64,000 nucleotides of DNA from Bradyrhizobium diazoefficiens (GTDB lineage: Bacteria > Pseudomonadota > Alphaproteobacteria > Rhizobiales > Xanthobacteraceae): NCBI RefSeq assembly GCF_018131185.1, contig NZ_JAFCJE010000006.1:1-64000 (forward strand), read 5' to 3'. A program made the translations under genes and the position numbers. Shown here in pieces: positions 42,863-51,680 of the stretch (the first letter of the stretch is position 1; each line of letters begins with the position of its first letter). The notes under the pieces are model-generated. The model was not told where the DNA came from. It did no database searches and saw nothing but the letters and a program-made list of their open reading frames with translations.

Positions 42863-44926
42863 TCAGCGCCCTTCGCGCACCCAGGTCGCGGCAAACGCGC
42901 CGAGCAACAGCAACAGGCCGATCACGCCGGCGAAGATCGGCAGCACGCCGACGCCTTTCACCACGCTGGCATCGCGCATTCGCACGCCCATCCAGCCATC
43001 GCCATGGAACATGCCCACTGAGCGCACCGGCAGGATGCGCGGCAGCTCGACGCTTGAACCGCTGGCCACGCGGACGGCGTCGCCGCCGGTCGCCTGGGTC
43101 AGCGGCTTCAACGTCTCGGTCGTGGAGGTGACTTCCGAAAATTCTCTCGGGTTGGTCGGACCGACGTTGATCAGCGCCTTCAGCGTGCCGTCGGTGGCCT
43201 GCCACAGGCCGAGCTCGCTCGCGGGTAGACTGGCGCGCCACTCGCCGGGATCGGCAGGTGCGAGCGTCAGATCGTGCGTCGCGCCCGATGGCGAGGTGAC
43301 CTTCACCGGCGGGACGCTGTCAGCCATGGTCTGGCGCACCACGACGAGGTCCTTGGCCTGTACCTGCAGACGCAGCGCCTCCTCGTCGAGATCGGGCTGC
43401 TTCATCAGCCAGTGTGACATCCGCCTGAGCAGATCGAGATGCGGGCCGCCGCCCTCATAGCCGCGCGCCCACAGCCAGATGTGGTCGGACAGCAGCAGTG
43501 CGACGCGGCCCTCGCCGAAGCGCGACAGGAAAAGCAGCGGCTTGCCGTCGGCCCCCGTCATCACCGGCGGGTTGACGGAATTGCGGGTGTCGACCGTCCT
43601 GAAGAAGCGGCTCCAGCGCGGCGGCTCGCTTCCGGAGCCCTCCAGGGCGCGGGTCACGGGGTGGCGCTTGCCGATGTCGGACAGGTGCGCATAGAACGGC
43701 TTTTCCGTCACGCCGACGGGTTCGGCTGGCAGCACCGAATCCAGCGGCGTGCGCCAGATGCTGGTGTTGGAGGCGTAGTCGGGACCGGCCGAGACCAGCA
43801 CCGCGCCGCCGCCGCGCACATAGCGCGCGATGTTGTCGAAATAGGCGATCGGCAGCACGCCCTGACGGGCGTAGCGGTCGAAGATGATCAACTGGAATTC
43901 GTTGATCTTCTGCTGGAACAGCTCCCGGGTCGGAAACGCGATCAGCGACAATTCATTGATCGGCGTGCCGTCCTGCTTCTCCGGCGGACGCAGAATGGTG
44001 AAATGCACGAGATCGACGCTGGCGTCGGACTTGAGCAGATTGCGCCAGGTGCGCTCGCCCGAATGCGGCTCGCCCGAGACCAGCAGCACCCGCAGCTTGT
44101 CGCGCACGCCGTCGATGGCGACGACGGCGCGGTTGTTCACCGGAGTCAGTTCGCGTTCGAGCGGCGAGGCTTCGATTTCGACGATGTTCGGCCCGGCATG
44201 CTTGATGTCGACGTCCACACTCGCGGCCTGGCCGCTCGACAGCGTGCGCTCGTTGATGACTTCGCCGTCCCTGCGGACCGTGACCCTGGCGCGCTCGCCG
44301 GTGACGCCCTGGTCGTCGAGGCGGTAGCTGATGGTCTGGGTCTGTCCGACGATGCCGAAGCGCGGCGCCGCCGTGATCGCGATGCGGCGATCGCGCTCGT
44401 CCTTCTGCCCGGTGATCAGCGCGTGCACCGGCGCCTGGAAGCCGAGCGCGGCGGCGTTCGCCGGAACGTCGTGGACGCGGCCGTCGGTGATCAGGAAGGC
44501 GCCGGCGACGCGGTCGACCGGCACGTCCGACAAGGTCGAGGCGAGGGCGCCGAACAGCTTGGTGCCGTCGGTCTCGCCGTCGGCCTGTCCGGCGTCGACG
44601 ACGCGGACTTCGAGGCCCTTGATCTTCTTCAGGCTGTCGACCAGCGCCTCCTGCGCCTGCGCGGCCTCACGATTGCGGTTGCCGAAATTCTGGCTCGGGC
44701 TCTTGTCGACGACGACGGCGGCAACCGAGGTGAGGGGATCGCGGTCCTCGCGGGTGAAGGAGGGGTTGGAGAGCGCCAGCAGGAACAGCGCCAGCGCGGC
44801 GACGCGCACGGCGGCGCCGCGTGCGCGCGCGAACAGCAGCACGAGCGCGACGACGACGATCGCGGCGAGCGCGATCCAGAGGACGATCGTGGGGACAAGC
44901 GGCGTGAACGCAATGCCGTAATTCAT
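42863..44926 (-). CDS. large membrane protein of the MoxR/DUF58 cluster (glutamine-amidotransferase-like fold)
   Basis: A 687-residue protein with two N-terminal membrane helices (about 10-32 and 36-52) and one C-terminal helix (660-681). In between is a long periplasmic or cytoplasmic part with a vWA-like beginning (SVAAVVVDKSPSQNFGNRNR; the MIDAS DxSxS is incomplete as DKSPS) and, in the middle, LRVLLVSGEPHSGERTWRNL and YVRGGGAVLVSAGPDYASN, typical of class I amidotransferase-like domains that lack catalytic residues. It follows the DUF4159 gene with a 142-base gap filled by an inverted repeat. Such clusters are linked to protein folding or envelope stress; its precise role is unknown. Confidence 0.8.
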   Translation of the reverse strand: MNYGIAFTPLVPTIVLWIALAAIVVVALVLLFARARGAAVRVAALALFLLALSNPSFTREDRDPLTSVAAVVVDKSPSQNFGNRNREAAQAQEALVDSLKKIKGLEVRVVDAGQADGETDGTKLFGALASTLSDVPVDRVAGAFLITDGRVHDVPANAAALGFQAPVHALITGQKDERDRRIAITAAPRFGIVGQTQTISYRLDDQGVTGERARVTVRRDGEVINERTLSSGQAASVDVDIKHAGPNIVEIEASPLERELTPVNNRAVVAIDGVRDKLRVLLVSGEPHSGERTWRNLLKSDASVDLVHFTILRPPEKQDGTPINELSLIAFPTRELFQQKINEFQLIIFDRYARQGVLPIAYFDNIARYVRGGGAVLVSAGPDYASNTSIWRTPLDSVLPAEPVGVTEKPFYAHLSDIGKRHPVTRALEGSGSEPPRWSRFFRTVDTRNSVNPPVMTGADGKPLLFLSRFGEGRVALLLSDHIWLWARGYEGGGPHLDLLRRMSHWLMKQPDLDEEALRLQVQAKDLVVVRQTMADSVPPVKVTSPSGATHDLTLAPADPGEWRASLPASELGLWQATDGTLKALINVGPTNPREFSEVTSTTETLKPLTQATGGDAVRVASGSSVELPRILPVRSVGMFHGDGWMGVRMRDASVVKGVGVLPIFAGVIGLLLLLGAFAATWVREGR

Positions 44927-44945
44927 GGCGTCACTCTCTCGGCAT

Positions 44946-45031
44946 CGTCATGGGCGGGCTTGTCCCGGCCATCCACGCCTTGCCACACGGCACGAGGAAC
45001 GTGGATGCCCGGGACAAGCCCGAGCATGACG
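44946..45031. repeat. inverted repeat inside the MoxR cluster
   Basis: Ends CGTCATGGGCGGGCTTGTCC and GGGACAAGCCCGAGCATGACG pair, with the inner CCATCCACG and CGTGGAT pairing around a loop of about 24 bases. It fills the gap between two genes of one cluster, where it may attenuate or stabilise the transcript. Confidence 0.8.
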
Positions 45032-45068
45032 GCTTCATGTTGGCGAGCATCCAATCGCAACACCCGCA

Positions 45069-47882
45069 TCATTGCCCCAGCCGTTCGATCAGCGCCGGTG
45101 CGTGCACCTGGTCGGCCTTGTAGTTGCCGGTCAGCGTGTACATCACGATGTTGGCGCCAGCGCGGTAGGCGAATTCGCGCTGGCGGGTGTCGCCGCCGGT
45201 CACCGGCAGCATGGCCTGGCCGTCGGGCCGCACAGCCCAGGCGCCGGCAAGATCGTTCGAGGTGATGATGATCGGCGAGACGCCGTCGCCGCCACGCGCC
45301 GGCCGCTGCGCGCTGTCCTCGTCCTCGTCGCGCGGCAGGGTCTCGACCCAGGTCTGGCCGGTGACGAAGCGGCCGGGAAAGTCGCGCAGCAGATAGAAGG
45401 TCTTGGTCAGCACGTGCTCGCGCGGCACCGGCTCGAGCTCGGGAACGTCGAGCGACGACAGGATCTCGCGCAGCGTCCGCATGGCCGGGGTCTGGGCCGC
45501 GCCGTTCGCGCCGGGCGGTGCTTCGATCGCGTCGCGCGTGTCGAACAGCACGGTGCCGCCCTGCTTCATGTAGGCGTCGATCTTGTTGATGGCGGCCTGC
45601 GGCGGCTTCGGCGCGCCGGGCACGATCGGCCAGTAGATCAGCGGGAAGAAGGCGAGTTCGTCGCGCGCGGGATCGATTCCGACGGGATCGCCGGCCTCGA
45701 GCGCTGTGCGCTGGGCCAGGAACAGCGTCAGCCCGTTCATCCCGGCTTTGACGATGGAATCGACGTCGGCATTGCCCGTGACGACATAGGCGAGGCGGGT
45801 CTGCGATACCGCCTTCATCGCGAACTCGTCGGACGCGCCATCGGCGCGCGCCGGCGCGGGCGCGAGCGCCGGAAGGCCCGCGAGCACGAGCCCGAGCACG
45901 ATCATCGCAGGCGCGGCGCGGCGGCGCAGCAGCGCGGCGATCCCGCCGCCGAGCACCGCGACGATGATGGCGTCGATCAGAAACAGCGCGAGCGCCGTCG
46001 ACAGCAGCCAGCCGCGCAAGTCGCGCGGCTCGGCATTGGTGTAGGTGGCGTGCCGGGCGCGCAGGCTCGCGGTGTTGAGGGCCGCGATGCGGTCGGCGCT
46101 GGCAAGCGTGTTCACGGCGAGCGGTCCTTCGGCCGGGCCGTAGAAGCCCGGCGGATGATCGGGGGTGGCGCGGTCGCGATAGTCCGCGGGCAATGGCTTT
46201 GCGGTTGCCGGGGGCGGGCCGAAGGCGCCAAACCCATCGAGAATGTGCAACGGCGCCACCGTTTCAGTGGTCGCTTCGCTGGCAACCCCTGCGCCGGGCT
46301 TGGAGGTGTAGCCGGACATGTCGACCACCCGCCGCAGCATTTCGACGAACGTGCCCGACATCGGCAAGTCCGACCAGCGCATGTCGGCGCTGACGTGGAA
46401 GAGGCTGACCAGCCCCTTGCCGCGATGCTCGCCGGTCACCAGCGGCGTGCCGTCTTCCAGCGAGGCCCAGCTCTTGGTGGCGAGCACGGCGTCGGGCTCG
46501 GCCAGCACCTGGCGGCTTACGGTGATGTCCTTGGGGACGACGACGCCGGCAAACGGACCGTCGGCGGCGAAGGAGGCCAGATGCTGCGGCTTCTCCCAGG
46601 TCAGGCTGCCGCCGAGCGTGCGGCCGCCCTTGCGCAGCTTGACTGGCACGAGATCGTCCTCGGCCTGAGCCAGGCGGGGCCCTGCGAACCGCACCAGCAC
46701 GCCGCCCTGGTCGATCCAGGCATTGAGGCGCTCGCGCAGCTCGGGGGCGATGGTGCCGACATCGGCAAGGATGATCATCGGCAGCTTCTGGTCCAGAAAC
46801 TGTGTAATGCCCTGCTGCGGCGAACCCTTGTCGGCGAGCCTGACGTCGGCGAATGGCGCCAGCGCGCGGGCGAGGTAAAAGGTCGGCGCCAGAAGCGGCT
46901 GCGCGGTCTCGCTTGTCGTGCCCGAGACGACGCCGATGGCGCGGCGGCGCCAGCGCTTGTCGAGCAGCTGCACCGCGCCGGCGGAGCGCTCGCCCGATAT
47001 CTCGAGCCGCGTGATGTCGTTGCGCAGCTCGACCGGCAGGTCGAACGAAGCGTCGGTCTCCTTGTCCTGCGGGCCGAACGTATAACGCGCTTCGCCGATC
47101 GGCGAGGCCTTCTGGTCCAGCGCGCGCACGGTGCCGACAGCGATGCCGCTGTCGGTACGCAGCACCTTCACCGTCATCCTGGCGGCGGCATTCTCGGCCG
47201 CAACCAGCGCCAGCGGCGAGGATGTGCCGCCTTCGAAAATGGTCAGGCTGCGATCGCCGATGGTCTTGCCGAGGCCCTGCACGAAATCCTCGCCGCGGCC
47301 GGTGTCGATGCCATCGGAGAGCCATGCGATCTCGCAATCGCCAGTGGCTTTCAGGAAGCGGTCGATGGCAATCAGCGTCTCGACGCGGTCGATCGAATAG
47401 GGCTTTGGCGCGAGCTGGCGCAGCGCGACGCGCGCGGCGCCCGCCGGCATGAGGGTGATGTCGCGGTTCGGCTCGGACAGCGGCACCAGCGCGATGGCGC
47501 GGCGGTCGGTGTCGGCGTTGGCGACCAGCTCGTCGGCGGCCCTGATCCTCACATCCCAGTGCGATGCGGCGCTCCAGCCGTCGTCGAACATGATCATCAG
47601 CGGCGCCTTGCTGGCGGCGAGGCCTGATTGCGGATTCCAGATCGGACCGGCGGCCGCGAAGATGACGAGCGCCGCAGCCAGGAGGCGCAGTGCGGTTAGC
47701 CACCATGGCGTCCGCGAGGGCGTCTCTTCCCTCGGCGCAATGTCGAACAACAGGCGGGTCGGCGGAAACTCGATGCGGCGCGGCCGCGGCGGCATCACGC
47801 GCAGCAGCCACCACAGCACCGGAAGGCTGACCAGCCCGATCAGGAGCAGCGGTTGGGTGAATGCGAGCGGCAGTCCCATCAT
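45069..47882 (-). CDS. BatA-domain and DUF4159-domain membrane protein
   Basis: A 937-residue protein. The N-terminus (LAFTQPLLLIGLVSLPVLWW, then RRIEFPPTRLLFDI) is the BatA/aerotolerance-regulator N-terminal domain with two membrane helices by residue 80. A vWA-like region follows (APLMIMFDDGWSAASHWDV). Two helices near 640-690 precede the DUF4159 domain at about 720-930 (LAYVVTGNADVDSIVKAGMN, FFPLIYWPIVPGAPKPPQAA, GGTVLFDTRDA). DUF4159 has a Rossmann-like fold of unknown activity. The start overlaps the DUF58 stop by four bases (ATGA). This fused architecture is standard in alphaproteobacterial MoxR clusters. Confidence 0.87.
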   Translation of the reverse strand: MMGLPLAFTQPLLLIGLVSLPVLWWLLRVMPPRPRRIEFPPTRLLFDIAPREETPSRTPWWLTALRLLAAALVIFAAAGPIWNPQSGLAASKAPLMIMFDDGWSAASHWDVRIRAADELVANADTDRRAIALVPLSEPNRDITLMPAGAARVALRQLAPKPYSIDRVETLIAIDRFLKATGDCEIAWLSDGIDTGRGEDFVQGLGKTIGDRSLTIFEGGTSSPLALVAAENAAARMTVKVLRTDSGIAVGTVRALDQKASPIGEARYTFGPQDKETDASFDLPVELRNDITRLEISGERSAGAVQLLDKRWRRRAIGVVSGTTSETAQPLLAPTFYLARALAPFADVRLADKGSPQQGITQFLDQKLPMIILADVGTIAPELRERLNAWIDQGGVLVRFAGPRLAQAEDDLVPVKLRKGGRTLGGSLTWEKPQHLASFAADGPFAGVVVPKDITVSRQVLAEPDAVLATKSWASLEDGTPLVTGEHRGKGLVSLFHVSADMRWSDLPMSGTFVEMLRRVVDMSGYTSKPGAGVASEATTETVAPLHILDGFGAFGPPPATAKPLPADYRDRATPDHPPGFYGPAEGPLAVNTLASADRIAALNTASLRARHATYTNAEPRDLRGWLLSTALALFLIDAIIVAVLGGGIAALLRRRAAPAMIVLGLVLAGLPALAPAPARADGASDEFAMKAVSQTRLAYVVTGNADVDSIVKAGMNGLTLFLAQRTALEAGDPVGIDPARDELAFFPLIYWPIVPGAPKPPQAAINKIDAYMKQGGTVLFDTRDAIEAPPGANGAAQTPAMRTLREILSSLDVPELEPVPREHVLTKTFYLLRDFPGRFVTGQTWVETLPRDEDEDSAQRPARGGDGVSPIIITSNDLAGAWAVRPDGQAMLPVTGGDTRQREFAYRAGANIVMYTLTGNYKADQVHAPALIERLGQ

Positions 47883-48823
47883 GCGGCCGGCCCCGCCTTG
47901 ATGGTCGTGGTGCGGGCGCCCGACTTGCTCACCTGCATGCCGGCATGCAGGAACAGCAGCAGCTCGGCGGCAGAGCGATCGGTCGCGTGCGTCGTGAACA
48001 GCCAGTCGAGCTTGCTGGTCTCGGCGCGGATCTGGTCGCGGTGCAGGGCGAGGCGCGCGGTGTAATCCTGCGCCCAGCTCTCGGCGCGGCCGGCGGTGAT
48101 CACGCCGAACCCCTCGGGCTCGACGAACTCGACGCGGCCGGAATAGGGGAACGATTCTTCGGCGGGATCGACGATCTGCACCAGCGTGCCATGCGCGCCC
48201 GAGCCGGAGAGCCCTGCGAGCGTGGCCCTGATCTCGGAGATCGGCGACCAGAAATCCGACAGCACGATCGTCTCGGCAAGCGCCGCGGGCACGAAGGACG
48301 GCGGCAGGCTGAGACGATCGGCATCGTCATGCAGCATCGTCTGCGCCATCTTGTCGATGACGCTGCGGCTCGCCGTCGGCGCCATCAGCCCGGGAATCCC
48401 GACGCGCTCGCCGCCCGCGACGAGCAGCTCTGCCAGTGCGAAGGCGACGATCAGCGTACGCTCGAGCTTGGACTCCCGCGCGGTCTTCGAGGCGAACGCC
48501 ATCGACGGCGAGCGGTCGGGCCAGATCCAGACCGTGTGCGAGGCCTCCCATTCGAGCTCGCGGACATACAGGAGATCGTCACGCGCCGAGCGGCGCCAGT
48601 CGACGTTCTGCGCCGGCTCGCCGGAGACGAAGCGGCGATATTGCCAGAAATTCTCGCCGGAGCCGGCGCGGCGCCGACCATGCAGGCCGTGGATGACGTT
48701 GGCGGCGATACGGCGGGCTTCGAGCACGAGGCGCGGCAAGGAAGCTGCGAGCGTGCGGCTTTCGCCGTCGGCACGTCGGATCGCAATGACCTCCTTCGCC
48801 GCGTGCCCGTTCTCCGCTGCCAT
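47879..48823 (-). CDS. DUF58 domain-containing protein
   Basis: A 314-residue protein. The DUF58 motif is visible as FWQYRRFVSGEPAQNVDWRR, then ARDDLLYVRELEWEASHTVW, followed by a vWA-like domain (WIWPDRSPSMAF, where MIDAS DxSxS is D-R-S-P-S). DUF58 proteins are encoded beside MoxR ATPases and thought to act as their substrate adaptors. ATG 48823 overlaps the moxR stop by one base (TGATG); the alternative TTG at 48826 would add one residue. It overlaps DUF4159 at its 3' end, so the three genes form one translationally coupled unit. Confidence 0.9.
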   Translation of the reverse strand: MAAENGHAAKEVIAIRRADGESRTLAASLPRLVLEARRIAANVIHGLHGRRRAGSGENFWQYRRFVSGEPAQNVDWRRSARDDLLYVRELEWEASHTVWIWPDRSPSMAFASKTARESKLERTLIVAFALAELLVAGGERVGIPGLMAPTASRSVIDKMAQTMLHDDADRLSLPPSFVPAALAETIVLSDFWSPISEIRATLAGLSGSGAHGTLVQIVDPAEESFPYSGRVEFVEPEGFGVITAGRAESWAQDYTARLALHRDQIRAETSKLDWLFTTHATDRSAAELLLFLHAGMQVSKSGARTTTIKAGPAA

Positions 48824-49821
48824 CAACCGATCCGTGTCTTCAATTGCCGGATCACGTCCGGAATCGTGCGGCCTTCGGCGCGCGCCTGGAACGTCAGCGC
48901 CATGCGGTGCTTCAGCACGGGCTCGGCGAGGTCGAGCACGTCGTCGACCGAGGGCGCGAGGCGTCCGTCGATCAGCGCACGCGCGCGCACCGCCAGCATC
49001 AGCGATTGGCTGGCGCGCGGGCCGGGGCCCCAGGCAATGAATTTGCCGGCTTCGCCGGCGTCCGGACCGGGACGGGCCGAGCGCACCAGCGACAGGATCG
49101 CCTCCACCACGGAATCGCCGACCGGCAGGCGCCGGATCAGCCGCTGCGCGGTGATCAGCGCATCCGCACTCATCGCTCCCCTCGCGAGCGTTTCCTCTGC
49201 GCCGGTGGTCTCGAACAGGATGCGGCGCTCGGCGTCGCGATCGGGATAGTCGACGTCGATCTCCATCAGGAAGCGGTCGAGCTGCGCTTCCGGCAGCGGA
49301 TAGGTGCCTTCCTGCTCCAGCGGGTTCTGCGTCGCGAGCACGTGGAAGGGCTTCGGCAGATCGTGGCGCGCGCCGGCGACGGTGATGTGCTGCTCCTGCA
49401 TCGCCTGCAGCAGCGCCGACTGCGTCCGCGGGCTGGCGCGGTTGATCTCGTCGGCCATCAGGAGCTGCGCGAACACCGGGCCTGAAATGAAGCGGAAAGC
49501 GCGCTTGCCCGCGGTGCTCTCGTCGAGCACCTCGGCGCCGAGAATGTCCGACGGCATCAGGTCCGGCGTGAACTGGATGCGCTTGGCATCGAGACCGAGC
49601 GTGACGCCGAGCGTCTCGACCAGCTTGGTCTTGGCAAGGCCGGGGACGCCGATCAGCAGTGCATGGCCGCCGGAGAGGATGGTGACCAGCGTGTTCTCGA
49701 TCACGCGATCCTGGCCGAAGATGACGGACGCGATCGCCTCTTTCGCTGCGCGAATCTGGCCCGACACCTGCTCGGCCGAACGGACGATCCCGTCCTCGAG
49801 TTTCTCGACACTCTCCGCCAT
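48823..49821 (-). CDS. MoxR-family AAA+ ATPase
   Basis: A 332-residue AAA+ ATPase. Walker A is GVPGLAKT, Walker B is LLMADEINRASPRTQSALLQ, sensor 1 is VLATQNPLEQEGTYPLPEAQ, and the C-terminal lid is present. This is the full MoxR signature. MoxR ATPases act as chaperones that mature protein complexes, together with vWA partners such as the DUF58 protein downstream. ATG 49821 is preceded by AAGGAG; the in-frame ATG at 49845 lacks such a site. It is the promoter-proximal gene of the cluster and is divergent from the DUF1285 gene. Confidence 0.92.
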   Translation of the reverse strand: MAESVEKLEDGIVRSAEQVSGQIRAAKEAIASVIFGQDRVIENTLVTILSGGHALLIGVPGLAKTKLVETLGVTLGLDAKRIQFTPDLMPSDILGAEVLDESTAGKRAFRFISGPVFAQLLMADEINRASPRTQSALLQAMQEQHITVAGARHDLPKPFHVLATQNPLEQEGTYPLPEAQLDRFLMEIDVDYPDRDAERRILFETTGAEETLARGAMSADALITAQRLIRRLPVGDSVVEAILSLVRSARPGPDAGEAGKFIAWGPGPRASQSLMLAVRARALIDGRLAPSVDDVLDLAEPVLKHRMALTFQARAEGRTIPDVIRQLKTRIG

Positions 49822-49868
49822 CCGTTCGCTCCTTCGGCCCGCCATGCGGCTTGCGTCATGATGTCATC

Positions 49869-49934
49869 GCATCACGCCAATTCATCACGTCAGGTGATCA
49901 CCGCCAGGTCATCACGCTAGGTCATCACGCCAGA
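49869..49934. repeat. degenerate 13-bp tandem repeat (TCATCACGCCAGG) x5
   Basis: Five consecutive units read GCATCACGCCAAT, TCATCACGTCAGG, TGATCACCGCCAGG, TCATCACGCTAGG and TCATCACGCCAGA. It lies in the 309-base divergent gap between moxR and the DUF1285 gene, 48 bases upstream of moxR. Iterated sites next to a promoter could bind a regulator cooperatively, or the array may be a simple slippage product. Nothing else was recognised in the gap apart from this array. Confidence 0.75.
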
Positions 49935-50130
49935 TCATGGGCCCTATGCTAGACTTGCAGGAAGGCCATGTATTCGTTGAATTAACCTATCCCCACCTTA
50001 TCGGCTTCGGGTTATGTACGGCATCACGAAGTGGCGACCGCCACACCGCACTAATCCGGGGTGGAACCGAGCGCCGATGTACAACGTAGACCTGCACCAA
50101 TCGTGCCAAAGGACAAAGTCAGGGCAAACC

Positions 50131-50742
50131 ATGGCGAACCAAGGGCAGAGCGCCGATCGTGGTCTCGAGGGGCTGACGGCCGCGGCCCAAACTGCTGCCA
50201 AGGCCGAAGGCGCCAAAAAGGGCCTGCCTCCGGTACACCTGTGGAATCCGCCGTTTTGCGGCGATCTCGACATCCGAATCGCCTCCGACGGTACTTGGTT
50301 CTACATGGGGACGCCGATCGGGCGCCCCGCGCTGGTCCGGCTGTTTTCGACCATCCTGAAGCGCGAGGGCGACAAGCATTTCCTGGTCACGCCGGTCGAG
50401 AAGGTCGGCATCCGCGTCGATGATGCGCCATTCATGGCGGTCGAGATGCTGAAGGACGGGGAGGGAACGCATCGCGTGCTCAGCTTCCGCACCAATGTCG
50501 ACGACTGGGTCCCTTGCGATGCCGCGCACCGGCTGCGCTTCGAGCAGGCCGGGGACGGCGGGCTGACGCCGTACTTGCATGTCCGCGCCGATCTCTGGGC
50601 CAAGGTCACGCGGGCGCTCTATTACGATCTGGTTGACATGGGCGAGGAGCGGATGGTCGATGGCCAGCCGATGTTCGGCGTCGAATCATCAGGCGAATTC
50701 TTCGCCATGGCCGATGCGGAGCAGGTGAGGGCCGCGCTTTGA
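50131..50742 (+). CDS. DUF1285 domain-containing protein
   Basis: A 203-residue protein with PPVHLWNPPFCGDLDIRIAS, then GTWFYMGTPIGRPALVRLFS, the hallmarks of DUF1285, a two-domain family of unknown function. The first 30 residues are Ala/Gln-rich. ATG 50131 follows AGGG; the upstream frame to 50014 has no good start. It is the first of four closely spaced plus-strand genes (DUF1285, CoA pyrophosphatase, DUF6111, CCA-adding enzyme), and its stop overlaps the next start. No signal peptide is seen. Confidence 0.87.
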   Translation: MANQGQSADRGLEGLTAAAQTAAKAEGAKKGLPPVHLWNPPFCGDLDIRIASDGTWFYMGTPIGRPALVRLFSTILKREGDKHFLVTPVEKVGIRVDDAPFMAVEMLKDGEGTHRVLSFRTNVDDWVPCDAAHRLRFEQAGDGGLTPYLHVRADLWAKVTRALYYDLVDMGEERMVDGQPMFGVESSGEFFAMADAEQVRAAL

Positions 50743-51410
50743 ACAAGCCTATCCCCAAGAACGATCCGGCCGTGATCGGCGCGGCGGATTTCTTCGCGCG
50801 TTCCCGGGCCAAGCTTGGTTTCGACGTGCCGCCCGGTCTGTTCGATCCCAACATCATCCCCGCCTCAGGCGATCCCGGCACCGACAAGATGCTCGAGATC
50901 ATCGCGCGCGAGCAGCCGGTGCGCCCCGCAGCGGTCCTGATCGCGGTGGTCGACCATCCCGAGCCGACCATCCTCCTGACGCAGCGCTCGGCCCATCTGA
51001 ACGACCATGCCGGCCAGATCGCCTTTCCGGGCGGCAAGATCGACGCGACCGATTCCTCGCCGCTGGACGCGGCGCTGCGCGAGGCCGAGGAGGAAGTCGG
51101 GTTGTCCCGAGACTTCGTCGAGCCGCTCGGCTATCTCGATCTGTACGGGACGGGGTTCGGCTTCCGCATCCTGCCGACGGTCGCGAAAGTCCGGCCGGGC
51201 TTCGAGCTCACCATCAACCATTCCGAGGTTGATGACGCGTTCGAGGTGCCGCTATCCTTCCTGATGAACCCGGTGAACCATCAGGTGCACAGCAAGGAAT
51301 TCCGCGGCATGGAGCGATCCTATTACGCGATGCCCTTCGCGGAGCGCTACATCTGGGGGGCGACCGCCGGGATGCTGCGCGTGCTCTATGAACGGATCTA
51401 TTCATCATGA
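50739..51410 (+). CDS. NUDIX CoA pyrophosphatase
   Basis: A 223-residue NUDIX hydrolase of the CoA-pyrophosphatase type. The NuCoA motif LLTQRSAHLNDHAGQIAFPG runs into the Nudix box (GGKIDATDSSPLDAALREAE, then EEVGL). It would cleave CoA or CoA derivatives to 4'-phosphopantetheine and adenosine 3',5'-bisphosphate. The start is TTG at 50739, overlapping the DUF1285 stop by four bases (TTGA) behind AGGTGAGG, which supports coupled translation from a rare start codon. Length is normal. Confidence 0.9.
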   Translation: MNKPIPKNDPAVIGAADFFARSRAKLGFDVPPGLFDPNIIPASGDPGTDKMLEIIAREQPVRPAAVLIAVVDHPEPTILLTQRSAHLNDHAGQIAFPGGKIDATDSSPLDAALREAEEEVGLSRDFVEPLGYLDLYGTGFGFRILPTVAKVRPGFELTINHSEVDDAFEVPLSFLMNPVNHQVHSKEFRGMERSYYAMPFAERYIWGATAGMLRVLYERIYSS

Positions 51411-51670
51411 TGCGGACGGTTCTGACCGAGATCGGAATCTTCCTCATCCCCTTTGCCGTCTATGCGCTGTTTCTGGCCGCGACGCGATCCGGCCTGTTCG
51501 CGCGCTCGTCCTGGCCGCTCACCGTCGTGGCGCGCCTCGCGCTCGTTGCCATCGTGCTCGTCATTGCGGGCTTGATCGGCCTTGCGCACTTCTCCGGCGC
51601 GTCGCCCGATTCGACCTACGTTCCCGCTCATATCGAGGACGGCAGGCTGGTGCCGGGCACGGAAAAATAG
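51407..51670 (+). CDS. DUF6111 family small membrane protein
   Basis: An 87-residue protein with two membrane helices at about residues 6-26 and 38-62 (VVARLALVAIVLVIAGLIGL), followed by a soluble tail with PDSTYVPAHIEDGRLVPGTE. This layout and the YVPAH-DGRLVPG ending match DUF6111, which alphaproteobacteria encode between a CoA pyrophosphatase gene and the CCA-adding enzyme gene. Function unknown. Its start overlaps the preceding stop by four bases. Confidence 0.85.
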   Translation: MMRTVLTEIGIFLIPFAVYALFLAATRSGLFARSSWPLTVVARLALVAIVLVIAGLIGLAHFSGASPDSTYVPAHIEDGRLVPGTEK

Positions 51671-51680
51671 GGGCCGGCTG

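Noticed and set aside
45072..47627. 851-residue plus-strand open frame opposite the DUF4159 gene
   Set aside because: Its translation is Arg/Gly/Ala/His-rich without any domain. It mirrors the third-position GC bias of the real minus-strand gene, which has BatA and DUF4159 domains and coupled neighbours.
49869..49934. Possible CRISPR array
   Set aside because: Units are only 13-14 bases, directly adjacent without spacers, and no cas gene is present.
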